The translations under genes and the position numbers were made by a program. A stretch of DNA of 64,000 bases from an uncultured Lachnospiraceae bacterium. GTDB lineage: Bacteria > Bacillota > Clostridia > Lachnospirales > Lachnospiraceae. Where the stretch lies: positions 23,171 to 87,170 of the forward strand of contig CAMVPR010000006.1 in NCBI GenBank assembly GCA_947169385.1, in the 5' to 3' direction. Shown in pieces: positions 1 to 10,691 of this stretch; position 1 is the stretch's first letter; every line of letters starts with the position of its first letter. Under the pieces are notes generated by a model. The model had not been told where the DNA came from. It saw only the letters and a program-made list of their open reading frames with translations, and ran no database searches.

Positions 1-3000
1 TCTGATAAGCGGAATCATGTAGTATCCTGCGTAACTGATTGTCCAGTCCTTATCGCTCTCAAAATCGTTAGAAGCAATGACATACTTACCTGATCCCTTA
101 GAGGTTGCGATACTCTTGTTAGCGCCAAATCCAAATGTGTAGCAATCTTTGTTGGCCTTAGCTTCCTTAAATACCGTGTCAACCTTGTTCATTATCTCGT
201 CATCATTTGCCGCAGATTGAATCTTGGCTAATGCAACATCGGCTTCCTCCTTGGTCTTATAAACAAGTCCAAACATCAGATATGTGTTAGTCGACTTAGG
301 GTTAGATACCGTAGCGCTTAGTCCATTCTTATCCGAAATGAAATCGCTCTCCTTAACATACGCTGACTTCCATACATCAGTCCAATCAAATGTTGCATCA
401 GGTTTATCAATTCTTCCGAATATCTCGACCGTAAGCGGTGTACCGTAGACTGAGTCGTATATCTTGATTGGGTTCTGATTAGGTGGAGCCAAAGCTACTA
501 CCATAATCTTAACCTTATGCTTAGCATAGTTCTCAAGGTTAACCTTAACGGATGTATTCTCCCTACCGTCAATCTTGTCGCCAAGCTTGGTAATAGGTCC
601 ATTTTCTCCATCTGCGGTTATGTCCTGAATATAAACCTGATAGCCTACACAGTCCTCATCCTCGGACTCACTGAATCTAACTGTATAGTTAAGTCCATCC
701 TGCTCATTGATTGACACAAACGGAGAGTCAAGCTTAGCAAGTCTTCTAGGTATATCGTCAAATGTCTGCTCAGCGCTTCTTGCAAGCTTGTCTTCTTTGG
801 TATTCTTGCCCGTGACTTCGAGTCTTACAGAAGAATAATCCCATTCATCGGCATTCACTGTAAGAGACTTAGACTTTCCGTCGTATCCGGTTATCTCAAT
901 CTCTTCCTCAGCACCACTACTCTTTGTACCATACATCTTGACGGTGTATCCCTCAGGATAATCACCTGTCCACGTGTATGTGTAGCTTAGTGTATTCTTA
1001 TCTTTGTCAAATGTAGTCACGTAATTAGAGTCGATAGTAATTTCAGGAAGATAGGTAATAACTCTTTCTTTGTTGTTAAATCTCGGCTCGTGATAATGAT
1101 GTGCATGTGCATTTTGCATACCGTAGTATCTCTTGATGACAAATGATCTTAAGTATTCAGCCGTTCCATCATCACGAAGTCTCTTGATATAACCATCTTT
1201 CCTCTGATATCCTGACTGTTCGGCCTCGATGCTACTGATAACTGTAGGATCAGTTATCTCATAGTATGTATATACCGGTCCAAGTCCTGTAGAAGTATAC
1301 CAGAAGTACGCTCTAAAGTTATCGTATTTGGTAATATCAACTCCCTGAACAATATCGTCCTTAGTAAGTTTGACATCAACCGAGTTGTCTCGTCCTACAG
1401 CAACATCCTTAACAGCTATAGATTCTGTCATATGGGTAGTTTGATTCTCGGCATAAATCTCGACGCTAAATGTCTGTCTAGGCCAATCATTACCTCCACC
1501 ACTCATCTTAAGTGTTGCACTGTACTCAAAATCAGTGTTGTCTACGCTCCTAAACACTTCATTAGAAACATTGACATTCTCATTCTTAATGTAAGTACTT
1601 ATGCTTACCACAGCATTAGAAGTAAACAGCTTAGATTCACCGCTGCCGCCTATAGAAGCGATAGCTCTTAGTGTTGTACTCTTGTCTGCATCAAAGGTTA
1701 CCGCTGTCTTACTTATACCGGTTGTATGATCAATGTCACTTGAAGTAATAGTCTTAGCTGATTTACCATCAATAAGCTTAATATCGACCTTCCATCCCTC
1801 GAAATTATCATAATCTTTAAAATTGATAAGTCTATAATACCAAGCATCTTCTACTCTGACGATTGATACATCAGGCTTTGGAAGTATTGCAACATGTTTG
1901 ATTACTTTATAATCACTGTAGTCACTTTCTTTTTTAGTTCCCACAGCTTTAACCCTTACTGCAACATAGTAATCCTTATCACTCTTGATGGTAATATCAC
2001 TTGGGAATTCAAATGATCCATCTGTCTGATAATATTTATGTATCTTAGTTGAGATAGGGTTAAGAGAAGATACGTTGCTCTCTGTAACTGCTGTTCCTTT
2101 ATTAACTCCATAAACTGTTGATTCTAATTCATAGTGTTCTGTTGCTATATTAGGATCCGTCCAAGCCGCGTAATAGCTTCCCTCTTTTTGAGTTAAGGTT
2201 GTAATTGTAGGCTTTTCAAAATCGTCATGCTCAAGATAATCATCGTAATAAGCCTGAATTACTTCATCAGTAATATCAAGATAATCCGGTTTACTACCAT
2301 CAAGAGACTTTCCGGATTGTTCCTTAAACTTTAGCAATACCTGAGCTGTATCATCAAAATCATTAGTTGTCTTATCTTTACGCTTAACAACGCCGTAACC
2401 ATTCTTACCGCCATCCTCATCAAGATATGAATTGTTACCGTTAACATCAAGCATACTAAGGCCGGTGACAACAAACTTTTTGTCCTTTATCTTATCATGT
2501 TTATCAAGAACCGCAACATACTCTCCATTGGTGTTTGTGCTTGAAAGATTCTTTACTATATACAATCTTCTTACACTACCGCCATTCGCTATATCTCCGT
2601 CAGGATAAGTCTTAAGAACCTTTGTATTTCTCTCGTTAATGTAATGTATTCCTTTACCTATCGCACGCACATCAACCGTTGAATTAACACTATTCGAATT
2701 GTTATTCAATTCAGCCGTATTATTATTAATATACTTAAAACTATACTGATCAATTATATAATTGTATGCCCAATCTTTATGTGATTGATTCTGAGCATCC
2801 TGGTAAGTACTATTACTCCATGTAATCTGTCCTCTAACATTATCACTAGTAGTTGTCTGATTATTAACACTAATACAATTCTTAATAACCACAGTACTTT
2901 TCGTTGATGTACCATGACTACCAAAAATTCCGCCACATCTGTCAAACGTAAGACTACTACTCTTGCCATTGTTATAGCACAGTACTTTATCGCTATAATT

Positions 3001-6000
3001 CCTACATCTAATGATATTAGTATGTACATTGTCAACTGTAGTTTTTCCCGTATCTCCACCTACCCACGAGAGGATTCCTATAGCCTTAGCATACGCATAT
3101 ACTTCTGCATCTGCTCCATTAACGCAATCAACAACATTTACAAATAATTCTTCGCTTGTGGATTTTGGAGCATTAATCTCAGATACAATTCCACCAACGT
3201 CATTAGCTATTTTTCTCTTATCACTCGTATCGAATGGAGCATTAATAATTCCATGATTCTGGCAAGTAATAACATTAACAGTTTGTCCGGTTGTCAATCC
3301 ATTAATCAAACCTACTATTCCTGCAGCCGTTCCTTGCTCACCATGCTGGAAATCAGTTTTAAGCGTTCCATAGTTAAATGAATACTGAACAGTTCCACCA
3401 TTGTATATCCAGTTGGCAATAACGCCTGCACAGTTATGAGAATTATGATCAACTACAGATCCTAAATTAACGCATCCCTCAATAATCCATCCACTTGCAG
3501 TTCTGTTCTGCATAGAACCAATAACTCCGCCTACATGGTACAAGGTCTGACTTTCACTATTTATCCACTTGACGTTCCTCATAACAAACGCACAGTTAAC
3601 ATCGTAACTAAACTCTTTCTCTGACTCATTCTGTGCTACAACTCCAGCAATCTGAGCGGCCTTAGTGGTTTCATTAGAAACAACCTTCCATTTACCGGAA
3701 GCACACTTGGTAACTATACCTGTAGTAGAGTTAAATCCACTGATGCCTCCAAGATAACCATCACCACCGGTCTTCATAGTAATAATAGCTTCCATATCCG
3801 ACTCAGCCATCTCATCTGTAGCAGTGATAGACTCGTATTTATTGTCCTGACTCTTACTCAAGAGCTTATTAAGCCTATTAATACCAGCATCCGAACCGTC
3901 TGGCTTACCATATTTCTTGACACTAAGATTATCATAGACATCATCAACAATGCCCATCTCCTTAGCATAACCGCAGTATTCAAGCTTACCTGAGTTAGCA
4001 CCTGTTATACCACCAACCATACCATAGGTGGCTTTGATATTGGTCTGATCTCCCGAATCAATGTAACATTTGCTGATTGTTACATCTTCATCATTGTAAC
4101 CTGCAATTCCTCCGACAAATGAAGTGTGCTTAAGCTTACCTTCAGAAGTCTGACCGGAGTCAATTGCAGACATACCGATTACATCTATCTCAGCGCCTTT
4201 TATTGAATCTCCGGAAACAACAGCTAAGCTGTCCTTATCACTCTTATCAACACCTGCGCCTAGATGATTGATACCAACTATACCACCGTAAGAATGACCT
4301 GCAGTCGCCATAGATGACTCGCTAATCTTACCTGAAAATACGCAGTCTTTAACTAAGCCCTCGTTATTACCAACGACGCCTCCTAAGTACTTAATATTAC
4401 CGCTGTTAGTCAAAGCAACCTTGTGCGCGGTAGCTGTATCTTTTCCTATATCTTTAACCGTAGCTTCTGGCTTGTTGTAACCTGCAATACCACCTAAAGT
4501 AATTTCTTTAGCAGAAGTCTGGTATTCAACATTTTCGAGTACCTGACCTCTAGCAATCATACCCTTGTTAAGACCAACCATATAACCGATATTCTTAAGC
4601 TTGCTTCCTGCAAGTATAACCTTGTGACCGGCTACATTTGTACTTACTGTACAATCAAGCACAGAAGATGACTTGTCATTGACAGCAACAATAGCTCCAC
4701 CATGTTCAACTGTTGAAGTAATCTTAACTCCGCTGTCATCTGTCGCATAGACTTTACAGAAATTAATAAGACCATTATTCTCATTAGTAGAAGCTATACC
4801 GCCTGCGTAACCAAGTGATGCGCTAACATTTCCACAGTTATCTGAGTATGTAATCTTATTATTATCATTAACAGAAACTACACCACCTGCATACTTACTA
4901 CCTGCAATTACATCTCCGGTATTCTTAGCGTATGTGATTGCCACTCCTGCAATACCCTCAGGCATAAATCCGACAACTCCACCTGCGTAGTTGTCCGCTT
5001 TAACCTTAGCCTGATTCTCTATGTATTTGCTGTTGGCGCTGTTGGCATTGTCACCCTTTATATGTCCGGATTTAAGGAATCCAACAATACCTCCCGCTCT
5101 GTCTGCTCTTGCTGTTACATTAATACCCTTATCTCCCTGGGAAACATTGGACTCAGTGTACTCAATCTTACCCTCATAAGTTGATGTCTTATCGTTAACA
5201 CCAACTATACCACCGACATTAGTGTTACCTACTACATCAAGAGTCTCTGCCTGCTTAAGCGCACCCGCTGTATAGATTGTTGCAAGGTTGACACCTGTTA
5301 CACCGCCGACATTTACCTTACCTCGAACTGTTCCCAATGCATAGCAATCACTTAAAATACCTGCATTGATACCGCAAACACCACCGACATTGGTCTTACC
5401 GTTGACGGTAATATCCTTGTCATTGTAACAACTCTTAATCTCACCGTTGTTGATATCCACATATGTTCCTACGGTATGCTTAGCATCCGAAACTGTGTGG
5501 TTAATTCCTGCAATACCACCGATAACATTGAGTGTTGCTTCACCGATATTGGTCGAAGTAAAGCAGTCAACTATATAGCCCTCATTAAGACCGACTATAC
5601 CACCGAACGCTCCCTTGTAGAGCTGCATTGATCCCTGATTGTCGCATGAGTCAACAACAGTATTCTCGGTCGCGTAGCCGATAATACCTCCAAATATTCC
5701 GGAATTGATTCCGGCATAACCATCTGAGAACCCAAGCATATCGCTTAATTTAACCTTATCATACTTGCCCTCTTCTTTAATCTGACCTTTATTTCTTGCA
5801 TGTACAAGTATTAACTTACTGTTCTCCTCGTTAGCACCTACGAGTCCACCACCAAAATGCTCAGCGTAAATCTCAGCGTTGTTATAATCTACTGTTGCTG
5901 CTGATGAATTACCTATGGTAAATGTCTTGGTATTCTCTTTGTTAAGCTTGCCTGATGACCCATAGATTCCATAAGTATCTGCAACTGCAAAGTTGTTACA

Positions 6001-9000
6001 CCAATTACTGCTGTCTACACCGACAAATGTACTGCCGCTCTCCACAATATTAGATGCAGGTAAAAGGTTAGAATCAGTCGTAAGCATATTGTAACCGATA
6101 AGTCCGCCGACCATGCTTACACCCTTAATCTTAGATACTTTGTTGTTGTATGTGATGTTAAATGTAGAACCACTGCCTGCAACAGTATCCATATCAAGAA
6201 CATTGGCTCCGACTACACCACCAACCATACGCTGACCTGTGACACTGATGGTAGATATAATAATCTTCTGCTCGCTGATTGCCTCAGGCGCTAAGTTAAT
6301 ACCTATAAATCCACCGACGCAATCGCCCTTACCATAAACTCGTCCGGAAATGTAGTCATCCGTACTACCATTAAGCTTGATTGTTCCGTTGATACCGTTA
6401 TATCCGACGAAACCACCGACATTGTTGGTTCCGACCGCAATAGATGATACCGACTTAACTGAATTGCCTGTATCATTGTTAAACTCTATAACTCCATACT
6501 CATTAAAGCCGACCTGACCGCCGACATTACTTCCGAAGAATCCCCATTTATCCTTAACCATATCGAAGAGATTGCTACCGTAGTCGTTGAGCTGCGCACT
6601 ACAGTTGACAATCATAGCCTTCTTAGAAGAGTCACCGGAATTCCTTCCTGCAATACCACCGATGTCGATTCCGTCTCCGGCAGCAATACCGTCATTGCTT
6701 GTATCCTTAACGGTTACACCCTTGGTGTTCATACCGATGATACCACCGACAAAGCTGTGTCCGATAACATAGCAACCGTTGTTATCATTAGAAATCAATA
6801 CAGAATTGGTGGAAGGTCCGCCACCCGTCGCACCACCGTCAGACGCTTTGGTAGAACCTACAATTCCACCGACATAATCATATCCTAAAAGGTATCCGCC
6901 ATTGTTACTTGAGCATGAATCAACAACACCGTCGTAACTGAATCCGGCGATACCACCAACAAATATACCTTTAGAATCTTCTTTCAAAGCGGCAGTGCTC
7001 TCACCCGAAGCCTCCGCCTCATAACTTGCGATATACTCCTTGTTACTCATATCGTATGTACAGTCAGCGATTCTTGCCTGGTAGTTATAGCCTATTACAC
7101 CGCCTGCGTACATTCCTGATACTTTGGCAAATGTTGGAGCCTCAGCTTCAATCTTATCAAGCTGCTCGTCCGTAAAATCTGTATCTAAACTTATCTTGGC
7201 ATCATTGTGACAATTCTGCATTGTGAGATCAGTACGAGTATCAGAATAAGGCTCCTCTGAATAAAGGTTACCGACAACACCACCAATAAACATGTTACCT
7301 GAAACCTCAGCCTGATTCTTAACTGATTTGTCATCCAATGAAGAGAGGTATTTATTCATACCCGGAATAATCGGGCTGACTGCAGTTTTATCAACTCCAA
7401 ATGTTGAAGAATTAGATCCCGATGTGTAGATATATCCACATACACCACCGACACCTGCATATCTGTATCCACCGCTCATACCGACACCGGCGCCGTTATC
7501 TGTACACTCTTCAATATTGTTATATGTAAATTCTTGTCCATCTGTGTTGGTTATCTCTGCTCTGACCTTACCGTCAGTAAGTACTCGATCCACCTGGTTG
7601 TTATTGACAACTTCCATAGTACCGCACATCATACCAACACCATCAGCCTCGTCGGCCTTGAATCCTGATGCGTTGTACTTAATCTTGGCGTAAACGTCAC
7701 AATTCTCATCAAAGTAGATTCCGTTAATCGTTCCGGAATTGATACCGGTAAGAACACCTATAGACTTCATGTTACTGCTGAATATACTGGTATTGGAAGC
7801 TGTAGCATCACTCGAACCAAATTCAAGCTTGGCTGATGATACACCTAAAGACTGTATATGTCCTTCGTTGGTTCCAAACAATCCCAAAACACCTGCAACA
7901 TTTGCATTGACATTGCCTGACTCGTACTTGACATTTGACGTCTCATTTAACTTAACATTGTCAAGAGAATATCCTGCACCGTCTAATACATCTACACTCT
8001 CAATCTCAGGCACGGTAGGAAATGCTGCAGTCTCAGAACTCTCCGGCTTGTTTCTCTTAGCCACACCGTCATATACAATATTGTTGTTCCAATCAATATC
8101 TTTGGTAAGTGTATATTGATTAGCAGGTTTGGCGAGTGTAGTGTGACTATATCTCATGTTAGACAAATGTCTAAACTCAGCAATCTTATATTCTCCAGTA
8201 TCGGCGTTAACCTTGTAAGAGGTAGAATCTCCTGAAGTTATCTCCTCTGCGTCAAATGCATACATGTCGTTCTCAGTATTGGAAAGCACCGGAGAACCAA
8301 GGTTGTATTCACGAACCGCCAAAGCTGCCTCGGTAGGCTTAACACTTACCTCTGCAAATATATACTTAGGATCTAATCCCAGCAATCTTGTTATACTGTA
8401 TGTATTGATATCACTTGGCCCATGAGTACAAGCAGCAAGTGTCTGCGACGTGTTCATCGCATCAAGAATAAGCTCATAATTAGAACCGTTGTATACAAGA
8501 ATAAACGGCACATTATTCAGGGTAACGTTACCATGAGCATCCTTGACATCTAAAAGCGTTCTCTTGCTCTTAATCCTATTCTTCGGATCTCCTGTATTAA
8601 TATCCTCTCCGCCGACTATGTTATTGTTATCAATTGAAACTGAGAACAGGAAATGATCATCGTAATCCGCCTGTACAGACTCACCGGGCTTCTGCTCATA
8701 AAAGCTTATATCATAAATTGTATCAAGATCACCGAGCTTGGAATTACTTCCGAAGCGGAGATTAAGAGTCTCCTCGTTGTTAAGAGTGACATTAGACAGA
8801 CGAAGTGTCTCTGCATCAAGCAAAGCAACATTGACCTGGTCAACAGCGTAATATCCCATTGCCAAATCACTTCTTACAGCCTCAGTTCTATTGACTGCAT
8901 TAATATAAAACTTACCTCTAGCGACGTTGGTTCCCGGACCGTATGCCATTTCGGTTGACCATGCGCTATAGAATACTGAGTATACACTCTTAGAATAAAG

Positions 9001-9480
9001 GTCAAACTCTACGGTAATAGTACCGTTAAGCGCCTCAGTATCAAATATATAAGGGGAAATGATATCAAACAGAACACTATCGTCACCGCTTGAATACTGT
9101 CCCTTAGTGACAGTGAGTGCGGCGTATCTATGCATATTGCCTTCGTTGTCTGCTAAAGTCGGAATACCGTACTCCGTCTTCTTAGAAGTCTCTGAAGCAT
9201 CGATAAAATTGCCTTTGGCATTAGCCTCATTGTAGATTCTGCTGATTATTGAATCTGATGTTCCTTTGGAATCGGCGTTAGAAAGTGCTGACTGTGCAGC
9301 AAGATAAATAGTCTGCGCATTGGCTTCATTTTTCAAAAACTCCGAATGCTGAATCCATCCGGTCACGCCCCACGCAGACACACCAAGAACGATGGTCATC
9401 ATCGTGAGAACAACCATCATCTCGACTAAAGTAAAACCTATATTGTTAAGTCGCTTACGACCTTTCTCTCTAATAGACAT
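1..9480 (-). CDS. Giant type IV prepilin-like GLUG-repeat surface protein (3' end outside window)
   Basis: The frame is open from an ATG at 9480 to the window edge (3160 codons, no stop). The start has an RBS-like GCGGGTGAT just upstream. Residues 15-29 read GFTLVEMMVVLTMM after a short basic leader, the class III signal cleaved by prepilin peptidase after Gly15, with Glu5 of the mature protein present. A pilin-like head follows. Roughly residues 510-2190 are packed with the short glycine motif GG(I/V)xGxN (GLUG type), several dozen by eye. Roughly residues 2350-3160 look like fibronectin/Ig-type beta modules, with a His-rich patch (HAHHYHE) near residue 2795. Inference: a very long cell-surface fibre or adhesin anchored or exported by a type IV pilus-like machine. 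The C terminus and any wall anchor lie beyond base 1. Confidence 0.85.
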   Translation of the reverse strand, partial: MSIREKGRKRLNNIGFTLVEMMVVLTMMTIVLGVSAWGVTGWIQHSEFLKNEANAQTIYLAAQSALSNADSKGTSDSIISRIYNEANAKGNFIDASETSKKTEYGIPTLADNEGNMHRYAALTVTKGQYSSGDDSVLFDIISPYIFDTEALNGTITVEFDLYSKSVYSVFYSAWSTEMAYGPGTNVARGKFYINAVNRTEAVRSDLAMGYYAVDQVNVALLDAETLRLSNVTLNNEETLNLRFGSNSKLGDLDTIYDISFYEQKPGESVQADYDDHFLFSVSIDNNNIVGGEDINTGDPKNRIKSKRTLLDVKDAHGNVTLNNVPFILVYNGSNYELILDAMNTSQTLAACTHGPSDINTYSITRLLGLDPKYIFAEVSVKPTEAALAVREYNLGSPVLSNTENDMYAFDAEEITSGDSTSYKVNADTGEYKIAEFRHLSNMRYSHTTLAKPANQYTLTKDIDWNNNIVYDGVAKRNKPESSETAAFPTVPEIESVDVLDGAGYSLDNVKLNETSNVKYESGNVNANVAGVLGLFGTNEGHIQSLGVSSAKLEFGSSDATASNTSIFSSNMKSIGVLTGINSGTINGIYFDENCDVYAKIKYNASGFKADEADGVGMMCGTMEVVNNNQVDRVLTDGKVRAEITNTDGQEFTYNNIEECTDNGAGVGMSGGYRYAGVGGVCGYIYTSGSNSSTFGVDKTAVSPIIPGMNKYLSSLDDKSVKNQAEVSGNMFIGGVVGNLYSEEPYSDTRTDLTMQNCHNDAKISLDTDFTDEQLDKIEAEAPTFAKVSGMYAGGVIGYNYQARIADCTYDMSNKEYIASYEAEASGESTAALKEDSKGIFVGGIAGFSYDGVVDSCSSNNGGYLLGYDYVGGIVGSTKASDGGATGGGPSTNSVLISNDNNGCYVIGHSFVGGIIGMNTKGVTVKDTSNDGIAAGDGIDIGGIAGRNSGDSSKKAMIVNCSAQLNDYGSNLFDMVKDKWGFFGSNVGGQVGFNEYGVIEFNNDTGNSVKSVSSIAVGTNNVGGFVGYNGINGTIKLNGSTDDYISGRVYGKGDCVGGFIGINLAPEAISEQKIIISTISVTGQRMVGGVVGANVLDMDTVAGSGSTFNITYNNKVSKIKGVSMVGGLIGYNMLTTDSNLLPASNIVESGSTFVGVDSSNWCNNFAVADTYGIYGSSGKLNKENTKTFTIGNSSAATVDYNNAEIYAEHFGGGLVGANEENSKLILVHARNKGQIKEEGKYDKVKLSDMLGFSDGYAGINSGIFGGIIGYATENTVVDSCDNQGSMQLYKGAFGGIVGLNEGYIVDCFTSTNIGEATLNVIGGIAGINHTVSDAKHTVGTYVDINNGEIKSCYNDKDITVNGKTNVGGVCGINAGILSDCYALGTVRGKVNVGGVTGVNLATIYTAGALKQAETLDVVGNTNVGGIVGVNDKTSTYEGKIEYTESNVSQGDKGINVTARADRAGGIVGFLKSGHIKGDNANSANSKYIENQAKVKADNYAGGVVGFMPEGIAGVAITYAKNTGDVIAGSKYAGGVVSVNDNNKITYSDNCGNVSASLGYAGGIASTNENNGLINFCKVYATDDSGVKITSTVEHGGAIVAVNDKSSSVLDCTVSTNVAGHKVILAGSKLKNIGYMVGLNKGMIARGQVLENVEYQTSAKEITLGGIAGYNKPEATVKDIGKDTATAHKVALTNSGNIKYLGGVVGNNEGLVKDCVFSGKISESSMATAGHSYGGIVGINHLGAGVDKSDKDSLAVVSGDSIKGAEIDVIGMSAIDSGQTSEGKLKHTSFVGGIAGYNDEDVTISKCYIDSGDQTNIKATYGMVGGITGANSGKLEYCGYAKEMGIVDDVYDNLSVKKYGKPDGSDAGINRLNKLLSKSQDNKYESITATDEMAESDMEAIITMKTGGDGYLGGISGFNSTTGIVTKCASGKWKVVSNETTKAAQIAGVVAQNESEKEFSYDVNCAFVMRNVKWINSESQTLYHVGGVIGSMQNRTASGWIIEGCVNLGSVVDHNSHNCAGVIANWIYNGGTVQYSFNYGTLKTDFQHGEQGTAAGIVGLINGLTTGQTVNVITCQNHGIINAPFDTSDKRKIANDVGGIVSEINAPKSTSEELFVNVVDCVNGADAEVYAYAKAIGILSWVGGDTGKTTVDNVHTNIIRCRNYSDKVLCYNNGKSSSLTFDRCGGIFGSHGTSTKSTVVIKNCISVNNQTTTSDNVRGQITWSNSTYQDAQNQSHKDWAYNYIIDQYSFKYINNNTAELNNNSNSVNSTVDVRAIGKGIHYINERNTKVLKTYPDGDIANGGSVRRLYIVKNLSSTNTNGEYVAVLDKHDKIKDKKFVVTGLSMLDVNGNNSYLDEDGGKNGYGVVKRKDKTTNDFDDTAQVLLKFKEQSGKSLDGSKPDYLDITDEVIQAYYDDYLEHDDFEKPTITTLTQKEGSYYAAWTDPNIATEHYELESTVYGVNKGTAVTESNVSSLNPISTKIHKYYQTDGSFEFPSDITIKSDKDYYVAVRVKAVGTKKESDYSDYKVIKHVAILPKPDVSIVRVEDAWYYRLINFKDYDNFEGWKVDIKLIDGKSAKTITSSDIDHTTGISKTAVTFDADKSTTLRAIASIGGSGESKLFTSNAVVSISTYIKNENVNVSNEVFRSVDNTDFEYSATLKMSGGGNDWPRQTFSVEIYAENQTTHMTESIAVKDVAVGRDNSVDVKLTKDDIVQGVDITKYDNFRAYFWYTSTGLGPVYTYYEITDPTVISSIEAEQSGYQRKDGYIKRLRDDGTAEYLRSFVIKRYYGMQNAHAHHYHEPRFNNKERVITYLPEITIDSNYVTTFDKDKNTLSYTYTWTGDYPEGYTVKMYGTKSSGAEEEIEITGYDGKSKSLTVNADEWDYSSVRLEVTGKNTKEDKLARSAEQTFDDIPRRLAKLDSPFVSINEQDGLNYTVRFSESEDEDCVGYQVYIQDITADGENGPITKLGDKIDGRENTSVKVNLENYAKHKVKIMVVALAPPNQNPIKIYDSVYGTPLTVEIFGRIDKPDATFDWTDVWKSAYVKESDFISDKNGLSATVSNPKSTNTYLMFGLVYKTKEEADVALAKIQSAANDDEIMNKVDTVFKEAKANKDCYTFGFGANKSIATSKGSGKYVIASNDFESDKDWTISYAGYYMIPLIR

Positions 9481-9540
9481 ACAATCACCCGCTATTCTAT
9501 ACTACAACTATGTCTAAACCCTGTTTATATCAATGCTATC

Positions 9541-9600
9541 TGTCATCCTGAGCGTATGCGAAGGATCTTTGACCTTCGTAAGAAGGTCAATTCAACATGT
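9541..9600. repeat. Left half of the dispersed TGTCATCCTGAG element
   Basis: It begins TGTCATCCTGAGCGTATGCG and continues through GAAGGATC and the internal hairpin gaccttc/gaaggtc (9571-9588), as in the full copies at 16417 and 16523. The right-hand inverted end is missing. Confidence 0.75.
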
Positions 9601-9783
9601 GTATAATATAACAGCATCGAATTCATACTCCTACAATACATATATCGGAATAATATTATATTCATTTAATCTGTTATTCTCACCCCAAAAAAGGGTACAA
9701 TTCCCACATATACTATATTATAACGCATATTAACCGATTTTGCCACACAAATATTTCATAATATTTCTTATATTAATGTATAA

Positions 9784-9815
9784 ACAAAAATGCCTCCGGC
9801 GTACACCGAAGGCAT
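9784..9815 (-). terminator. Intrinsic terminator of rubrerythrin
   Basis: A GC-rich inverted repeat (ATGCCTTCGG / CCGGAGGCAT on the minus strand) is followed by a run of T. It lies 15 bases past the rubrerythrin stop codon. Confidence 0.8.
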
Positions 9816-9829
9816 GACAATTCTTAATA

Positions 9830-10486
9830 TTAATAGTTCTCAGCACTAATCTCAAAGAATGACTGCGGATGAGCACATACAGGACAAATATCAGGCGCCT
9901 CTGTTCCAACTACGATATGACCGCAGTTACGGCACTCCCAAATCTTAACCTCGCTCTTCTTAAACACTTCCTGCATCTCAACGTTGTTAAGAAGTGCGCG
10001 ATATCTCTCCTCATGACGCTTCTCAATAGCTGCAACAGCTCTGAACTTAGCTGCAAGCTCTGGGAAACCTTCCTTCTCAGCAGTTACGGCAAATCCCTCG
10101 TACATATCTGTCCACTCGTGATTCTCACCCTCTGCTGCTGCCTTAAGATTGTCAGCAGTACTTCCGATTCCATTAAGCTCCTTAAACCACATCTTAGCGT
10201 GCTCTTTCTCATTGTCTGCCGTCTTCAAGAATATGTCTGCTATCTGTTCAAATCCCTCTTTCTTAGCCTTAGAAGCAAAGTATGTATACTTGTTTCTAGC
10301 CTGAGATTCTCCTGCAAATGCTACAAGTAAGTTCTTCTCTGTCTCTGTTCCCGAATATGGATTAGAAGACTCCTCTTTAATCTCTTCAAGCTTATCTCCT
10401 GATACTCCACAACGTGGGCACTTAGCCTCCTCAGCACTTGGTGCCTCAAACACCTCACCGCAAACTTTACATTTAAACTTAGCCAT
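9830..10486 (-). CDS. rbr: Rubrerythrin with N- and C-terminal rubredoxin-like domains
   Basis: This is a non-haem di-iron peroxidase of anaerobes that reduces hydrogen peroxide. The first ~35 residues carry two CxxC pairs (CKVCG, CPRCG), a rubredoxin-like knuckle. A four-helix ferritin-like domain follows with the di-iron ligand motifs ESQARN, EKEHAK and EKRHEERY. The C terminus is a classical rubredoxin domain (CRNCG, CPVCAH). The 218-residue length fits the extended family with an extra N-terminal zinc/iron knuckle. The start has a perfect AGGAGG RBS. It is a single-gene unit with its own promoter and terminator. Confidence 0.95.
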   Translation of the reverse strand: MAKFKCKVCGEVFEAPSAEEAKCPRCGVSGDKLEEIKEESSNPYSGTETEKNLLVAFAGESQARNKYTYFASKAKKEGFEQIADIFLKTADNEKEHAKMWFKELNGIGSTADNLKAAAEGENHEWTDMYEGFAVTAEKEGFPELAAKFRAVAAIEKRHEERYRALLNNVEMQEVFKKSEVKIWECRNCGHIVVGTEAPDICPVCAHPQSFFEISAENY

Positions 10487-10506
10487 ACGTATATACCTCC
10501 TTATTC

Positions 10507-10555
10507 ATGTACATATAGTGTACATATTATACTACAAAAGCGGTCGCATTGACAA
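10507..10555 (-). promoter_or_regulatory. rbr promoter with operator-like palindrome
   Basis: On the minus strand, TTGTCA (10550-10555) is separated by 18 bases from TATAAT (10526-10531). Directly downstream, at the expected transcription start, lies the inverted repeat ATGTACA-N5-TGTACAT (10507-10525). That position suits a repressor, possibly oxygen or peroxide responsive. The regulator is unknown, and the sequence does not match the PerR consensus I know. Confidence 0.6.
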
Positions 10556-10644
10556 CAAAAATGTCATCCTATGGACTAGTGAAAGAGCTATACATAGGAA
10601 AATGTCATCATAAGAATTAATGAAAGATCTTTACATAGTAAATA

Positions 10645-10679
10645 TGTCATCCTGAGGAACGCAGTGACGAAGGATGACA
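10645..10679. repeat. Short palindromic copy of the TGTCATCCTGAG family
   Basis: TGTCATCCT at 10645 is mirrored by AGGATGACA ending at 10679, making a 35-base hairpin between the hydrolase stop and the rbr promoter. Two more ATGTCATC fragments lie just upstream (10560-10620). It may act as the hydrolase terminator. Confidence 0.6.
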
Positions 10680-10691
10680 CATAATTAAACT

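Larger units (their letters stand above)
9481..9829. other. Intergenic region upstream of the giant surface protein
   Basis: No gene is visible in these 349 bases. The region holds half of the dispersed TGTCATCCTGAG element (9541-9600), an AT-rich stretch with several possible -10 boxes for the minus-strand surface protein, and the rubrerythrin terminator (9784-9815). I could not single out one promoter. Confidence 0.5.

Noticed and set aside
2754..3059. Minus-strand frame of 101 codons as a separate gene
   Set aside because: It lies in another frame inside the giant surface-protein gene, has no RBS and has a low-complexity composition.
9869..10330. Plus-strand frame of 153 codons opposite rubrerythrin
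   Set aside because: It is the antisense shadow of a well-supported gene, with no RBS or recognisable product.
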